Below, piece by piece: positions 1 to 8,765 of a DNA stretch of 64,000 nucleotides (position 1 is its first letter; every line of letters begins with the position of its first letter). Made by a program: the position numbers and the translations under genes. The stretch covers positions 1 to 64,000 of the forward strand of contig JAKSDQ010000153.1 of the NCBI GenBank assembly GCA_022360015.1. The letters run 5' to 3'. The DNA comes from Cytophagales bacterium (GTDB lineage Bacteria > Bacteroidota > Bacteroidia > Cytophagales > Cyclobacteriaceae). The notes beneath the pieces are model-generated. The model saw only the letters and a list, made by a program, of their open reading frames with translations, was not told where the DNA came from and did no database searches.

Positions 1-2920
1 CAACCATTAGGATAGAAATCTCGAAGTTTTTATAGGAGAAATCATGATCCATTCCAAAAACAAAGCTGGGTTGTAAATCGGTTAATATTTTTTGATCGTC
101 CGAATTCACAATCCCATTGCCATCGGTGTCTTTAAACCGGTAATCTCCTGCTGTTTTATTGGGCTCACCATTCTCAATCGCTTCTGCGTCGGTTTGGTAA
201 ATTCCCTCAATTTCAAACCCGTAGAGTTGTTGACCGGGTTCTCCTAAAAACAGGGGAAACCAGTTTCCACCCGCTCCGGGAGCATCAATTCTTTCTATCC
301 TGTTTCCTAATCCGTCGGTCCCTAAACTAACCACTTTATTACGGTTAAAGGTCATATTTAGGCTCGATGTCCATTTAAAGTTCCCCGTAAAATTTTTAGT
401 GGTTAGTTCAAATTCAAAACCCTTGTTTTCCATTTCGCCAACATTTCTTATCGTGGAGGTAAAACCCGAAGAGGTGGGAAGAATGGCATTAAATAGTAAA
501 TCTTTGGTTCTTTTAATATAATAATCGGCTGTAAACAGGATCCTGTCATTGAACAACCCCAGATCTATACCCACATCTGTCGTAGTGGTTGTTTCCCATT
601 TCAAATCGGAATTCTCAAAAGCGGACAAGACAAAACCAACATTTTCCCCGTCACCAAATATCGGCCCATTGGTACTTAGCCGGGCGAGTGTCTGAAAAGG
701 TGCAATCGCCTGATTCCCGGATTCACCTATGCTGGTCCTGAGTTTTAAATTACTTATTTTCTCAACGCCACTCAAAAACGGTTCATCTGAAATGCGCCAC
801 GCAAAAGCGGCTGAAGGGAAAAAGGCATATTTGTTATCCCGGCCAAACTTTGAGGAACCATCATACCTGCCGGTGAATGTAAACAAATACTTTTGGTTAA
901 ATGTGTAATTAACCCTTCCTAAATAGGAAATCAACTTAAACTCGCTCCAGCTTGTAGAAGGCCTTTCCACAATGTTAGCCGATTGCAATAAATTGTTTTC
1001 GAAAGCATCTGTTACAAAACCCGTCCCGCTGGCAGACAGACCGTCGGAATTATCTTCCTGATAAGTGAATCCTATCAACGCTCCCAATGAATGGTTATCG
1101 ATATTAAGGTCGTAACTAAGAATATTTTCATTGATAAAGCTGACACTTTTATTGAAGGATTTCGATGCCTGGCCATCGGAAGGTCCCAAACTGATAATAC
1201 CGATAGGTCTGTAAGTATCGGTTGTGTTGTTTATAGAGCTTAAACCGACGTTCGTTCTAAAATTCAAACCTTCGGTGATCTTGTATTTCAGTTCAAAGTT
1301 ACCGAGCACCCTGGTCGTAAGTCTTCTGAATTTATCATTTTCGGCAAATCCGACCGGGTTGGTACCTCCCCATGGTACGCCGGAAAAAACCGTATAATCT
1401 CCATTGGCATCCCGAATGGGGCTAATGGGTGGCATCACGATTGTGGTAAATGGGATCGCGCCGAATCCATCGGCAAAGTCGTCGAATGTTTGATTGAATA
1501 CTGACCGGGAAATGGTAAGACTGGTTTTCAAATCTAGTTTTTCATTGATTTTTTTATCTCCATTCATTCTGAAACTGAACCTTTCAAAGCCTGAGTTCCT
1601 GATGATGCCTTCCTGATCCATAAAGTTAAGTGAGGAATAAAATTTGGTGGATTCATTGCCACCTGATACGGCCACCTGATGGCTTTGCATGCCCGCATCT
1701 CTGTAGACGAGGTCATGCCAGTCATTATCTGGCAAATTCGCAATCTCATCGGGTCCATAGACCGGTGCTCCTCCCTCATTGACAGCAATTTCATTGACCA
1801 TTTCCACATACAGGTCCCGGTCCAGTAGTTCGATTTTTCTTCTCAAACTCTGAATACCGTAAAATCCGTGATAATCCACTTTGATTTGTCCTTCCGATCC
1901 CCTTTTTGTGGTGATCATAATAACGCCATTCGCTCCTCTCGACCCATAAATTGCCGTTGCCGAAGCATCTTTCAGGATTTCGATTGACTCGATGTCCTCG
2001 GGGTTTATGTCCGATCCAAAATCATCCACCGGAAAACCGTCTATCACATAGAGGGGATTGTTTCCTCCACTGATTGAATTATTTCCCCTGATCCTGATAA
2101 TGACTCCCTGGCCCGGCTGGCCCGAAGCCTGGTTGACACTCACGCCGGCAGCACGGCCTTGCAGTGTACTGGCGACGCTTGTAACGGGAACCTGGGTTAT
2201 TTCTTCCGAAGAAACGGATGAGACAGCGCCGGTCAAATCACTTTTCTTTACTGTTCCGTAACCTACCACAACTATTTCTTTAAGGGTTTCAATATCCGGT
2301 GAAAGGGATAAATCAACAACAGACCGCCCTGCAATCTCAATTTCTTCCGTAACATACCCGACATACGTAAACACCAGTGTTTTAGCTTCATCGGGAATAC
2401 TTAGTTTATAATTACCATCAGAATCTGTAATGGTACCGATCGTTGTACCTTTAACCAGTATATTGACTCCGGGAAGTCCCTCACCGCTTTCGTCGGTTAC
2501 CTTTCCGGTAATATCCCTTTGTTGTATCAGTTCTTCCACCTCCACAGCCTGAGGATTCTCTCTTCTATTGATATAAATGATCTCATCGACCCTTTTAAAT
2601 CCAAGATTGGTTTCCCTGGAAATTTTCCGGAGTAAATCGGCTAGGGAAATATCACTTACCTGCATATTCAGCCTTGTTTCAGGATTGATAATCGACTTGT
2701 TATAGGCAAACTCAAAGTCTGTCAACCTTCCTAATATTTGAAATGCCTTTTGAAGACTTGTATTCTCAAACTCGACGGAAATCCTAATGTCTTCAATGCT
2801 CACTCTTTGCGCCTTGCTGGGATTGGCCAGCGCCAGGGAATAGAGGATGCACTGTATAAATACGCCAAAAATTGCATATTTGGACATAATTAAAACTTTT
2901 TTAAGTAATTTTAATGGCAT
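1..2920 (-). CDS. SusC/RagA-type TonB-dependent outer-membrane transporter, locus A (3' end beyond window)
   Basis: Outer-membrane TonB-dependent importer that forms the barrel of a SusCD glycan uptake complex. The reading frame is open from the ATG at 2920 to the window edge, so the C-terminal end of the barrel is missing, probably on the order of 100 residues. In order it shows a signal sequence, an STN domain (about residues 45-100), a carboxypeptidase-regulatory-like domain containing GKVTDESGEGLPGVNILVKG, a plug starting at EIVVVGYGTVKKSDLTG with the typical KDASATAIYGSRGANGV segment, and barrel strands. The STN domain marks a signalling transporter that talks to the adjacent FecR. A second in-frame ATG lies at 2887; I chose 2920 because locus B has an equivalent leader (KK.LIMSKYA). 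Its SusD partner should lie off the left edge. The substrate cannot be read from sequence. Confidence 0.95.
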   Translation of the reverse strand, partial: MPLKLLKKVLIMSKYAIFGVFIQCILYSLALANPSKAQRVSIEDIRISVEFENTSLQKAFQILGRLTDFEFAYNKSIINPETRLNMQVSDISLADLLRKISRETNLGFKRVDEIIYINRRENPQAVEVEELIQQRDITGKVTDESGEGLPGVNILVKGTTIGTITDSDGNYKLSIPDEAKTLVFTYVGYVTEEIEIAGRSVVDLSLSPDIETLKEIVVVGYGTVKKSDLTGAVSSVSSEEITQVPVTSVASTLQGRAAGVSVNQASGQPGQGVIIRIRGNNSISGGNNPLYVIDGFPVDDFGSDINPEDIESIEILKDASATAIYGSRGANGVIMITTKRGSEGQIKVDYHGFYGIQSLRRKIELLDRDLYVEMVNEIAVNEGGAPVYGPDEIANLPDNDWHDLVYRDAGMQSHQVAVSGGNESTKFYSSLNFMDQEGIIRNSGFERFSFRMNGDKKINEKLDLKTSLTISRSVFNQTFDDFADGFGAIPFTTIVMPPISPIRDANGDYTVFSGVPWGGTNPVGFAENDKFRRLTTRVLGNFELKYKITEGLNFRTNVGLSSINNTTDTYRPIGIISLGPSDGQASKSFNKSVSFINENILSYDLNIDNHSLGALIGFTYQEDNSDGLSASGTGFVTDAFENNLLQSANIVERPSTSWSEFKLISYLGRVNYTFNQKYLFTFTGRYDGSSKFGRDNKYAFFPSAAFAWRISDEPFLSGVEKISNLKLRTSIGESGNQAIAPFQTLARLSTNGPIFGDGENVGFVLSAFENSDLKWETTTTTDVGIDLGLFNDRILFTADYYIKRTKDLLFNAILPTSSGFTSTIRNVGEMENKGFEFELTTKNFTGNFKWTSSLNMTFNRNKVVSLGTDGLGNRIERIDAPGAGGNWFPLFLGEPGQQLYGFEIEGIYQTDAEAIENGEPNKTAGDYRFKDTDGNGIVNSDDQKILTDLQPSFVFGMDHDFSYKNFEISILMV

Positions 2921-2963
2921 AACTTTAATTGTTTTTGGTGAAAAAATTTATCAAAGACACGTG

Positions 2964-3020
2964 CCTCATGATCGTTGAGAAGCCATTCCCCAATGTTTTG
3001 CTCAACATCATGAGGTTTTT
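2964..3020 (+). terminator. Plus-strand hairpin with T5 in the FecR-SusC gap, locus A
   Basis: Left arm CCTCATGATCGTTGAG (2964-2979) pairs with right arm CTCAACATCATGAGG (3001-3015) with one bulged base; TTTTT follows at 3016-3020. The T tract follows the stem only on the plus strand, opposite to all sus genes here. On the minus strand the stem is preceded by A5 and has no U tract after it. It is therefore a candidate 3' end of a small antisense RNA, not a terminator of the FecR message. The loop resembles that of the hairpin at 18029-18083. Confidence 0.6.
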
Positions 3021-3051
3021 ACCTAACCAATGGAAAGTTTCCTAACCTGTA

Positions 3052-4122
3052 TCATGGTAGATCATCATGCAATCCGTTTATAGTAATTATCTTACCGTTA
3101 ATCTCATATTCAAAAGCGAAGGCAAAACCCAATCCCTGAAGTATGGCGTCAAGTGACTTATCTTTATAGTTGACCGTAAAGCCCTTATTCTGATCCATTT
3201 CCGCATTCACCACAAACGTGACACCATACCACAATTCCAGGGTTTCAAGGATTTCAGAAATCCCGGCATCCTTGAAGTAAATAATGCCATCCTTCCAGGC
3301 TACCATTTCATTGTAATCAAAACCACGCTTAACTGTTTGATTATTCATTTTAGTGTAAACAGCCATTTCGTTGGGAGCCAAAAGTAAAGGTTTCGGATCA
3401 CCCCCTCCCTGTTTGATATTCTCCACTGCAACTTTGCCACTTACCACCGCCACTGTAATATCATTTTCTTCCGGAAATGCTCTGATGTTAAAAGTTGTAC
3501 CTAGTACGGTGGTAGAAATATTGCCCGACATGATTGTAAAAGGTCTTGCTACGTCTTCGGTTACCTCAAAAAAGGCTTCACCAACCAGCGTTACTTTTCT
3601 ATCTTTAGCCGGGAACTCCTCCGGGAATACCAGTTGAGAATTGGCATTCAGTTTCACTAAACTTCCATCCGGTAGTTTGATATTTAATTTTTCACCGGGA
3701 TTGGTAAATTTCTCAATATGGGCTACGGCCGGTGTCTCCTTATCCAGGAGCGTATCAAAATAACCTGAAAAGAACCATGAAGCGCCCGCTAAAATGAATA
3801 CGGCAAGTGCAGCGGCGATCCCGGAGAATGGAAAGATGCTTCTTTTTCTCCCAGGTACTTTCCTATCAGGATTATCCGGCTTTAATCGCCCGTGTGGTTC
3901 TTCATCAAAATCCTTAATTCTTTGCGCTAAATTTTGTGCGATTTTCTCAGATTCTTTTGAAAAATAGCCTGCCTCTGTGTCCCAAAACTCAGTAATGCTG
4001 TGAAAAAGGATCTTATTTTGCTCACTGGCTTCAAGCCAGCTTTGAAGTGCTGCAATATCGCGCTGATCTGCTTCACCGGTCAGATATCGTGCAAACAGGT
4101 GGTAGGGCGCATCGTTGAACAT
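3052..4122 (-). CDS. FecR-family anti-sigma factor, locus A
   Basis: Inner-membrane anti-sigma regulator, 356 residues, that relays the state of the outer-membrane SusC to the ECF sigma factor. An N-terminal cytoplasmic segment (about 1-100) would hold the sigma factor. A single hydrophobic segment near residues 100-120 (IAAALAVFILAGASWFF) crosses the membrane. The periplasmic FecR domain follows, with the typical VTLVGEAFFEV and GTTFNIRAFPEENDI motifs. A C-terminal DUF4974-like domain (about 280-350) ends the protein. The gene lies 66 bp downstream of the sigma gene and upstream of the SusC gene. A G5 element about 50 bp before the start may be its own promoter. Confidence 0.93.
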   Translation of the reverse strand: MFNDAPYHLFARYLTGEADQRDIAALQSWLEASEQNKILFHSITEFWDTEAGYFSKESEKIAQNLAQRIKDFDEEPHGRLKPDNPDRKVPGRKRSIFPFSGIAAALAVFILAGASWFFSGYFDTLLDKETPAVAHIEKFTNPGEKLNIKLPDGSLVKLNANSQLVFPEEFPAKDRKVTLVGEAFFEVTEDVARPFTIMSGNISTTVLGTTFNIRAFPEENDITVAVVSGKVAVENIKQGGGDPKPLLLAPNEMAVYTKMNNQTVKRGFDYNEMVAWKDGIIYFKDAGISEILETLELWYGVTFVVNAEMDQNKGFTVNYKDKSLDAILQGLGFAFAFEYEINGKIITINGLHDDLP

Positions 4123-4144
4123 CTCAATTAAGGGTTTTATTATT

Positions 4145-4172
4145 TAGGAATAAAAAAATTAGTAAAACCCCC
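4145..4172 (-). promoter_or_regulatory. G5/TCCTA element upstream of FecR, locus A
   Basis: On the minus strand TTTGGGGGTT is followed by a T-rich spacer and then TTCCTA, ending 22 bp before the FecR ATG. The same arrangement (TTTGGGGGTT, T-rich spacer, GTCGTCCTA) lies at the same distance upstream of FecR in locus C. The layout resembles an ECF-type promoter with two short boxes, which would let the sigma factor drive its own anti-sigma and SusCD genes. No transcription start is known; the role is inferred. Confidence 0.4.
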
Positions 4173-4188
4173 AAATGACAAGCAAAAT

Positions 4189-4833
4189 TTAAATGGAGGT
4201 AATAGCGCAGAAGAGGAAAAGGGTTATGGTTTTTTCGAAACTGTACTCATTTTGATCCTGCAGATATGGTTTCAGTTCTTCATGCATCTTTTTCAGGGCT
4301 ATCGCCAGTTGATTTTCTACGGTTTTAGGTTTTATAGAAAGTTTTATGGCTGCTTCCTTGTACGAAAGACCTTCCAGCTTCACAAGTTCAAAAACCATCT
4401 TGCATCTTTCCGGTAAATTCGAAATAGCGGCTTTGATGTGCCGATTCAATTCCTCTGTCAAATATTGCTTTTCAGGTGAAATAGATAAAAGAGGGATTTC
4501 CTTTTGAAATTCAAAAATTTGATCCGTGGATTCACGACTGCCATAATTCCTCCTATTTTCCTTTTTAAGCAAAACGAGCGCATTGTTTTTAGCAGATGTG
4601 CATAAATATTTATTGAGATCCCTTATTTCCGAAGTGCGTTTTCTCATTTGCCAGAATCTAAAGAAAACATCACCAATTACTTCTTCCGAAAGCATTTTAT
4701 TTTTTAGAATGGCGAAGGTGATACGGTACAACCTGGGATAAAAATAATCAATCAACTCACGCAAAGCATGCTGATCATCGTAATGACAAATACGATTAAT
4801 CAGCAAACCAATATATTTCTCTTTTTTATGCAA
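4189..4833 (-). CDS. ECF RNA polymerase sigma factor, locus A
   Basis: Extracytoplasmic-function sigma-70 factor, 214 residues, of the Bacteroidetes expansion type found next to FecR/SusC. Region 2 is seen in YPRLYRITFAILKNKMLSEEVIGDVFFRFW (split here for reading; about residues 28-58). Region 4 HTH is seen in LSYKEAAIKLSIKPKTVENQ (about 165-185). It belongs with the sigma factors of loci C and D by its KTVENQ helix. The frame has no ATG at its start: the first usable codon is TTG at 4833, with a TGA three codons upstream. The protein ends in a hydrophobic tail (ITLFLFCAITSI), a feature shared by all five sigma factors in this window. Confidence 0.9.
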   Translation of the reverse strand: MHKKEKYIGLLINRICHYDDQHALRELIDYFYPRLYRITFAILKNKMLSEEVIGDVFFRFWQMRKRTSEIRDLNKYLCTSAKNNALVLLKKENRRNYGSRESTDQIFEFQKEIPLLSISPEKQYLTEELNRHIKAAISNLPERCKMVFELVKLEGLSYKEAAIKLSIKPKTVENQLAIALKKMHEELKPYLQDQNEYSFEKTITLFLFCAITSI

Positions 4834-4949
4834 AATATATCAAAGTGTTCCCTACAAATAGCTTTCGAAAGCAGATAATTTATTAAAAATAAAAAAATTC
4901 AGGAAATTAATCACAGAAGTTTAAAATATTACATGGAAACTGTTTATCA

Positions 4950-5151
4950 GATTACCAGTTTTATAAATTTCCTCCCAATAGCAAGAACCAGTCACTACCG
5001 GATGCCCTTTGCGATCCGCGATCTTTACTCCGTTATTCCCGGAAATCACTTTCCTGTCAGTTCCATTGTCATCTATAAACAGGGACAGCGTATTTTTTCT
5101 TATGCCGGAGTCATCGACTTTTTTAGTTATACGGCCAATATGCTTATCCAT
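4950..5151 (-). pseudogene. Sulfatase central fragment (remnant)
   Basis: A minus-strand frame reads MDKHIGRITKKVDD, then GIRKNTLSLFIDDNGTDRKV and GVKIADRKGHPV. This matches the central part of family S1 sulfatases, where a conserved DNGTD motif supplies metal ligands. Homology stops after about 70 residues; the N-terminal sulfatase core with the formylglycine motif and the C-terminal part are absent on this strand. A C-terminal sulfatase piece lies immediately to the right on the opposite strand, so the gene has been broken and rearranged. It is a remnant, not a working enzyme. Boundaries are approximate. Confidence 0.65.
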
Positions 5152-5171
5152 GCAGACATGGAACAAACTTT

Positions 5172-5400
5172 GAGTCCATAACAGCGCTGATCGATCTTTA
5201 TCCGACATTCACTGAACGATGTGGTTCTGAGGATGAACAACCTGCTATACTTCCAGGAAAAAGTCTGGCAGGTTACATAAAAAACCATAGCATTGAAGGT
5301 GAGCAGCTTGCTTACACCATTAGTTACAGGGGCAAAGGTGCCACGCTAAGATCGGAAAGATGGCGGTATACGGGATGGGGCGAAGATCCGGCTCCGTACT
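5172..5400 (+). pseudogene. Sulfatase C-terminal fragment (remnant), plus strand
   Basis: A plus-strand frame starting at 5172 reads ESITALIDLYPTFTERCG, then PGKSLAGYIKN, AYTISYRGKGATLRSERWRY and TGWGED. This is the typical C-terminal end of iduronate-2-sulfatase-like S1 enzymes (a DLYPT.AELCG helix, then a RTERWRYT.WGE strand). There is no start codon or N-terminal domain. The usual ELYD ending is lost after about 5400. It abuts the minus-strand central fragment, with a junction near 5152-5171. It shows that a sulfatase gene once stood next to locus A. Confidence 0.7.
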
Positions 5401-5496
5401 TTTTTCTCATTGCTACAAGCCGTGCGTGCATGAATAATCGCAGCCCTGCGGTAAGCCATTCAAATGGTTCTTTCCTACAAGAAGGACGGTTGAATA

Positions 5497-5533
5497 CCCA
5501 GCCTTTTGCAACATCTTGGCAAAGTAGGCTGGG
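5497..5533. terminator. Hairpin downstream of the isomerase gene
   Basis: CCCAGCC (5497-5503) pairs with GGCTGGG (5527-5533), with further pairing of TTTGC and GCAAA inside. It lies 22 bp after the stop of the sugar isomerase gene in its direction of transcription. No clear U tract follows on the minus strand, so it may be a transcript-end hairpin more than a strict intrinsic terminator. Confidence 0.4.
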
Positions 5534-5554
5534 CCCAATCAAAATAAAAATATT

Positions 5555-6442
5555 TTACAGCTTAAATATTTTGTCCATTCTTTGGGAGATTTCCTTTAGC
5601 CGCGCTTTGTCACCTCCAGGTACCTCAGCAGACCCCCATCCGGAATAACCCACTTCGCGCAATGCTGCATTCACCCTGGCCCAATCACTATCCCCATCAC
5701 CCAGTTTTACCTTAAAACCTTCCCATATCCCTTCATTCTTTTGTTTATCCCTGCTGTATTCCTTCACATCGACCTTGATAATCCTTTTTCCAAGGATCCT
5801 GACCCATTGATCGGGCCAGCCGTACCGCACAATATTTCCTACATCAAAGTACCATCCGATCATGTCACTGTTAAACTGGTCGATATATCGCGCTGCCTCC
5901 ATGGGGCTGATCAGGAAGTTGTTCCAAACATTTTCTATGGCTATTTTTATGCCCGTTTCTTTAGCGGTCGGTAACATTTTCTTGATTTCCTCTGTTGAAC
6001 GCTCCCAGGCTTCATCATATGCCACGTCCTGGTTTACTACACCGGGTACCAATAAAACCGTGGTACCCCCATACTTTTTGCATTGGTGAAACGCTTCTAT
6101 CATGGACTCAGTGCATGCGGCTCTTGTAGCGGGGTCCGGATCGGACAAAGGTTTTGTCCAATGTAAAGAATTGACCAGCCCAGGTATTTCCAATCGCGTA
6201 ATGCGCTTGGCCTCCATGATTTCTTCTTCATTCAGGTCATGGGGGCTATCCAGCTCTACACCGTCAAAACCTAATTCTTTTACAAGCTTAAACTTTTCCA
6301 AAACTGACATTTCCCCTTTAATCATGCCAAATTTAAGGCTCTTTTTGTGAATGGGCGCTTTTCTGGCACCGGCCAACGCGGGGAACAGGCCAACTGCCAT
6401 AGCGCAGGCAGTTGCGTTTTTTGTAAAATCTCTTCGCTTCAT
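5555..6442 (-). CDS. Exported sugar phosphate isomerase/epimerase-like TIM-barrel protein
   Basis: Xylose isomerase-like TIM-barrel protein of about 295 residues from the chosen start. The N-terminus MKRRDFTKNATACAMAVGLF carries a twin-arginine type motif (KRRDFTK) and a hydrophobic stretch, so export through Tat is likely. Barrel features include KELGFDGVELDSP, IKIAIENVWNNFL and IGWYFDVGNIVRYG, with acidic residues typical of metal binding in this family. An ATG at 6475 would add 11 residues inside the previous gene; I prefer 6442 because it opens with the Tat signal and lies 1 bp after the stop of the oxidoreductase gene. The substrate is unknown. Pairing with a Gfo/Idh/MocA enzyme is common in sugar and inositol metabolism. 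Confidence 0.88.
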   Translation of the reverse strand: MKRRDFTKNATACAMAVGLFPALAGARKAPIHKKSLKFGMIKGEMSVLEKFKLVKELGFDGVELDSPHDLNEEEIMEAKRITRLEIPGLVNSLHWTKPLSDPDPATRAACTESMIEAFHQCKKYGGTTVLLVPGVVNQDVAYDEAWERSTEEIKKMLPTAKETGIKIAIENVWNNFLISPMEAARYIDQFNSDMIGWYFDVGNIVRYGWPDQWVRILGKRIIKVDVKEYSRDKQKNEGIWEGFKVKLGDGDSDWARVNAALREVGYSGWGSAEVPGGDKARLKEISQRMDKIFKL

Positions 6443-6443
6443 A

Positions 6444-7745
6444 TTAGCTGAATTTTGTAATGCCCGGTTTCGCAACTTCTTTCATGGGCCATTTCAGGTC
6501 CCAGCTAAACGCTTCAAGCTCAGGGCCCAGCACTTCCTGGGAATTCAGGGCCTCATCCCAGGTTAGGGTTTGGCCTGTATAAGCTACCATTCTTCCCAAT
6601 ATTGCCAACATGGTGCTGTTAGCCATACGAATTCCGTCAAAATAGGGGTCTCCCTTGCGTATAGAAGCAAATAACGTATCGTGCTCGTTTTGGTACATAT
6701 TGTTTTTTTCGCCTCTCCATTTCCATTTCTCCTTTCCTTTGATCTCATGTTTGCGGAACACATCAATATAAGAAGTGCCCTGGCTACCGGTTAATTCCAC
6801 ATGATAAGCCCGTGAACAGTCTTTTTGTTGCCTGCTGAAATGAAATCCTTTTTTACCATTGGGATATTCGTAAACGATGGCAAAATGATCGTAGACATTG
6901 CCATATTGTTCTTCGGTACGGCTCTGCCTTCCACCTGTGCCCGTGGCTTTCAAGGGCACCTCATCACTCATGGCCCAGGCCATCAGGTCCAGGCTGTGCA
7001 CCGCCTGTTCAGTAATATGATCGCCCGAAATCCAGGTATAGTATAGCCAGTTACGCATTTGGAATTCAAAATCAGACCACTGCGGTTGGCGCTCGTGAAA
7101 CCACAGGGCGCCGGTATTGTAGGTGTTGTAAACGGTGTGAACATCTCCTATGGCCCCATCCAGTATTCTTTGATAAGTGTCTATTTTGGGCGTGTCGTGC
7201 CGCCAGCAAAAACCAGACATCATGGCCAGTCCTTTTTCTTTGGCTTTCTTGGCGGTTTCTATCACGCTACGGATACCGGGGGCATCTACCGCCACAGGTT
7301 TTTCGCAAAAAATATGCTTATCTGCTTCTACAGCAGCAGCCAGATGTCCGGGGCGAAAGTTGGGAGGTGTGGCAAGGATCACCACATCTACATCGGTTTC
7401 CAACAATTTGCGGTAGCTATCGAAACCTATAAACTTGTGCCCTTCATCTACCTTTAACTTATCGGGGTTTTCCAACTTCAGATTTTCATAAGACTTATCC
7501 AGCCTGTCCCGGAAGATATCCGCCATGGCTGTGATTATTACATTGGGATCGGCCTTCGAAGCCTGAAGCGCTGCGCCCGTACCTCTACCCCCACAACCTA
7601 TTAGGCCCACTTTAAGCGTTTCGCTGTTTATATTCCGTTGGGATAGCGGCTGCGCAGATAAGATATTAAACCCCACTGCAGAGGTCAAAACTGCTGAGCT
7701 CGACTTTTTAATAAACTCACGCCTGGATTTATAGTCTTTTTTCAT
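6444..7745 (-). CDS. Tat-exported Gfo/Idh/MocA family oxidoreductase
   Basis: NAD(P)-dependent sugar-type oxidoreductase, about 433 residues. The N-terminus KKDYKSRREFIKKSS is a twin-arginine signal followed by a hydrophobic stretch. The Rossmann fold opens with LKVGLIGCGGRGTG, and the family EKP motif appears in HIFCEKPVAVDAPG. The C-terminal substrate domain contains GDHITEQAVHSLDLMAW, with a His in the usual catalytic position. A TTG start at 7766 is possible, but the ATG at 7745 gives a proper Tat signal. The gene is 66 bp downstream of the ApbE gene and 1 bp upstream of the isomerase gene, so they are probably co-transcribed. The exact substrate cannot be told from sequence. Confidence 0.9.
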   Translation of the reverse strand: MKKDYKSRREFIKKSSSAVLTSAVGFNILSAQPLSQRNINSETLKVGLIGCGGRGTGAALQASKADPNVIITAMADIFRDRLDKSYENLKLENPDKLKVDEGHKFIGFDSYRKLLETDVDVVILATPPNFRPGHLAAAVEADKHIFCEKPVAVDAPGIRSVIETAKKAKEKGLAMMSGFCWRHDTPKIDTYQRILDGAIGDVHTVYNTYNTGALWFHERQPQWSDFEFQMRNWLYYTWISGDHITEQAVHSLDLMAWAMSDEVPLKATGTGGRQSRTEEQYGNVYDHFAIVYEYPNGKKGFHFSRQQKDCSRAYHVELTGSQGTSYIDVFRKHEIKGKEKWKWRGEKNNMYQNEHDTLFASIRKGDPYFDGIRMANSTMLAILGRMVAYTGQTLTWDEALNSQEVLGPELEAFSWDLKWPMKEVAKPGITKFS

Positions 7746-7811
7746 GATTTTATGATTTTCTTTCAACTAAAAATAATTTACTTCATTAAACAGATTGTGG
7801 GGCAACCATTT

Positions 7812-8765
7812 TTAATTTATAATTTCTATATCATATTTTTTTTTTAGTTTCTTTTTAACTGCTTCCGATGCTACGGTAAATGTAGTGGCCAAAGCATCGG
7901 CCAGCGTAGTATTGGACGCGATAACAGTGACAACGGAACTATCCACTTTTCCCAGTCCGGAGGAGGGTTCAAGGATGTGTGAATACCTTTTTCCCTGCCA
8001 TTGTAAATACCGGTAGGTATCACCCGAGCTTGCCATGGCACGGTAATGTTGTGCGGAAATGCTTGTGCTGTTTATGTTTTTGATTTCCCAGCTACTGCCA
8101 TCCGGTGGTGGTGCGGCAATAAACAGGTCTCCTCCCCCATCTATGATGGCACTCGTAATTCCAAATCGTTGTTCTAAAACTTCATACGCCTGATCTACGG
8201 CATAACCTTTGGCGATGCCACCAAAATCGAGGCGCATGCCGGGTTTCTTTAACTTCACCTTCTTTTGACGAGGGTATAGTTTTACCCAGCGATGATTCAC
8301 CAGCGCCCTTGCCCTGGCAATTTTGGCAGCATCCGGATATTCCTGTTGCCTGACACCTCTTCGCCATAGTTTGGTAAGGGGGCCTATCGTAATATCAAAT
8401 GCTCCACCACTCTGCCTCGAAAGGCGTTTGGCGTATTTTAGCAGATACCAAAGATCGTTGCTCACTGCAATACGCCTGCCTGAGCCGGCAGTTGCTGACA
8501 GCTTCGTAACTTCGCTATCTTCCAGATAATCACTGAAAATCTGATTTAGTTGCTCAACCCTTTCAAAAGCAGCGGCAGCAGCACGCGCTGCCAGTTCGCT
8601 TGAAGAAGCATAGAAAGTCAATGAGAAATCGGTACCCATTAGCGGGGCTGTACGTCTGAACTTGCACCATGTCTCCTGGGCCCCTGAAATATGGCACGTC
8701 AGGAACAAGAAGATCAAAAAACCGGTGCCGGACATTTTCAATTTCATCATCGCATTGGAGTTCAT
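7812..8765 (-). CDS. apbE: FAD:protein FMN transferase (ApbE family)
   Basis: ApbE-type flavin transferase, 317 residues, which moves FMN from FAD onto a Thr or Ser of an exported redox protein. It has a hydrophobic N-terminal signal (TGFLIFLFLTCHISGA). Recognisable motifs are MGTDFSLTFYA near the start, GAFDITIGPLTKLW, MRLDFGGIAKGYAVDQA and AIIDGGGDLF, followed by MASSGDTYRYL and YSHILEPSSGLG, as in characterised ApbE proteins. Its ATG overlaps the stop of the upstream gene by one base (TAATG), which indicates translational coupling. No obvious covalent-FMN acceptor such as an NqrC or RnfG subunit lies in the window, so its target is unknown. Confidence 0.92.
   Translation of the reverse strand: MNSNAMMKLKMSGTGFLIFLFLTCHISGAQETWCKFRRTAPLMGTDFSLTFYASSSELAARAAAAAFERVEQLNQIFSDYLEDSEVTKLSATAGSGRRIAVSNDLWYLLKYAKRLSRQSGGAFDITIGPLTKLWRRGVRQQEYPDAAKIARARALVNHRWVKLYPRQKKVKLKKPGMRLDFGGIAKGYAVDQAYEVLEQRFGITSAIIDGGGDLFIAAPPPDGSSWEIKNINSTSISAQHYRAMASSGDTYRYLQWQGKRYSHILEPSSGLGKVDSSVVTVIASNTTLADALATTFTVASEAVKKKLKKKYDIEIIN

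Noticed and set aside
2875-2882. CATATTTG and similar TAnnTTTG-like boxes near SusC starts as antisense RNA promoters
   Set aside because: No matching TTTG box at the right spacing was found in any of the five loci, and A-rich ribosome sites on the minus strand create such patterns by themselves.
6444-7745. Assignment of the Gfo/Idh/MocA protein as a GH109 glycosidase
   Set aside because: It has the Tat signal and Rossmann fold, but the family-wide EKP motif and the region around the catalytic His read as an ordinary oxidoreductase; I saw no GH109-specific sequence.
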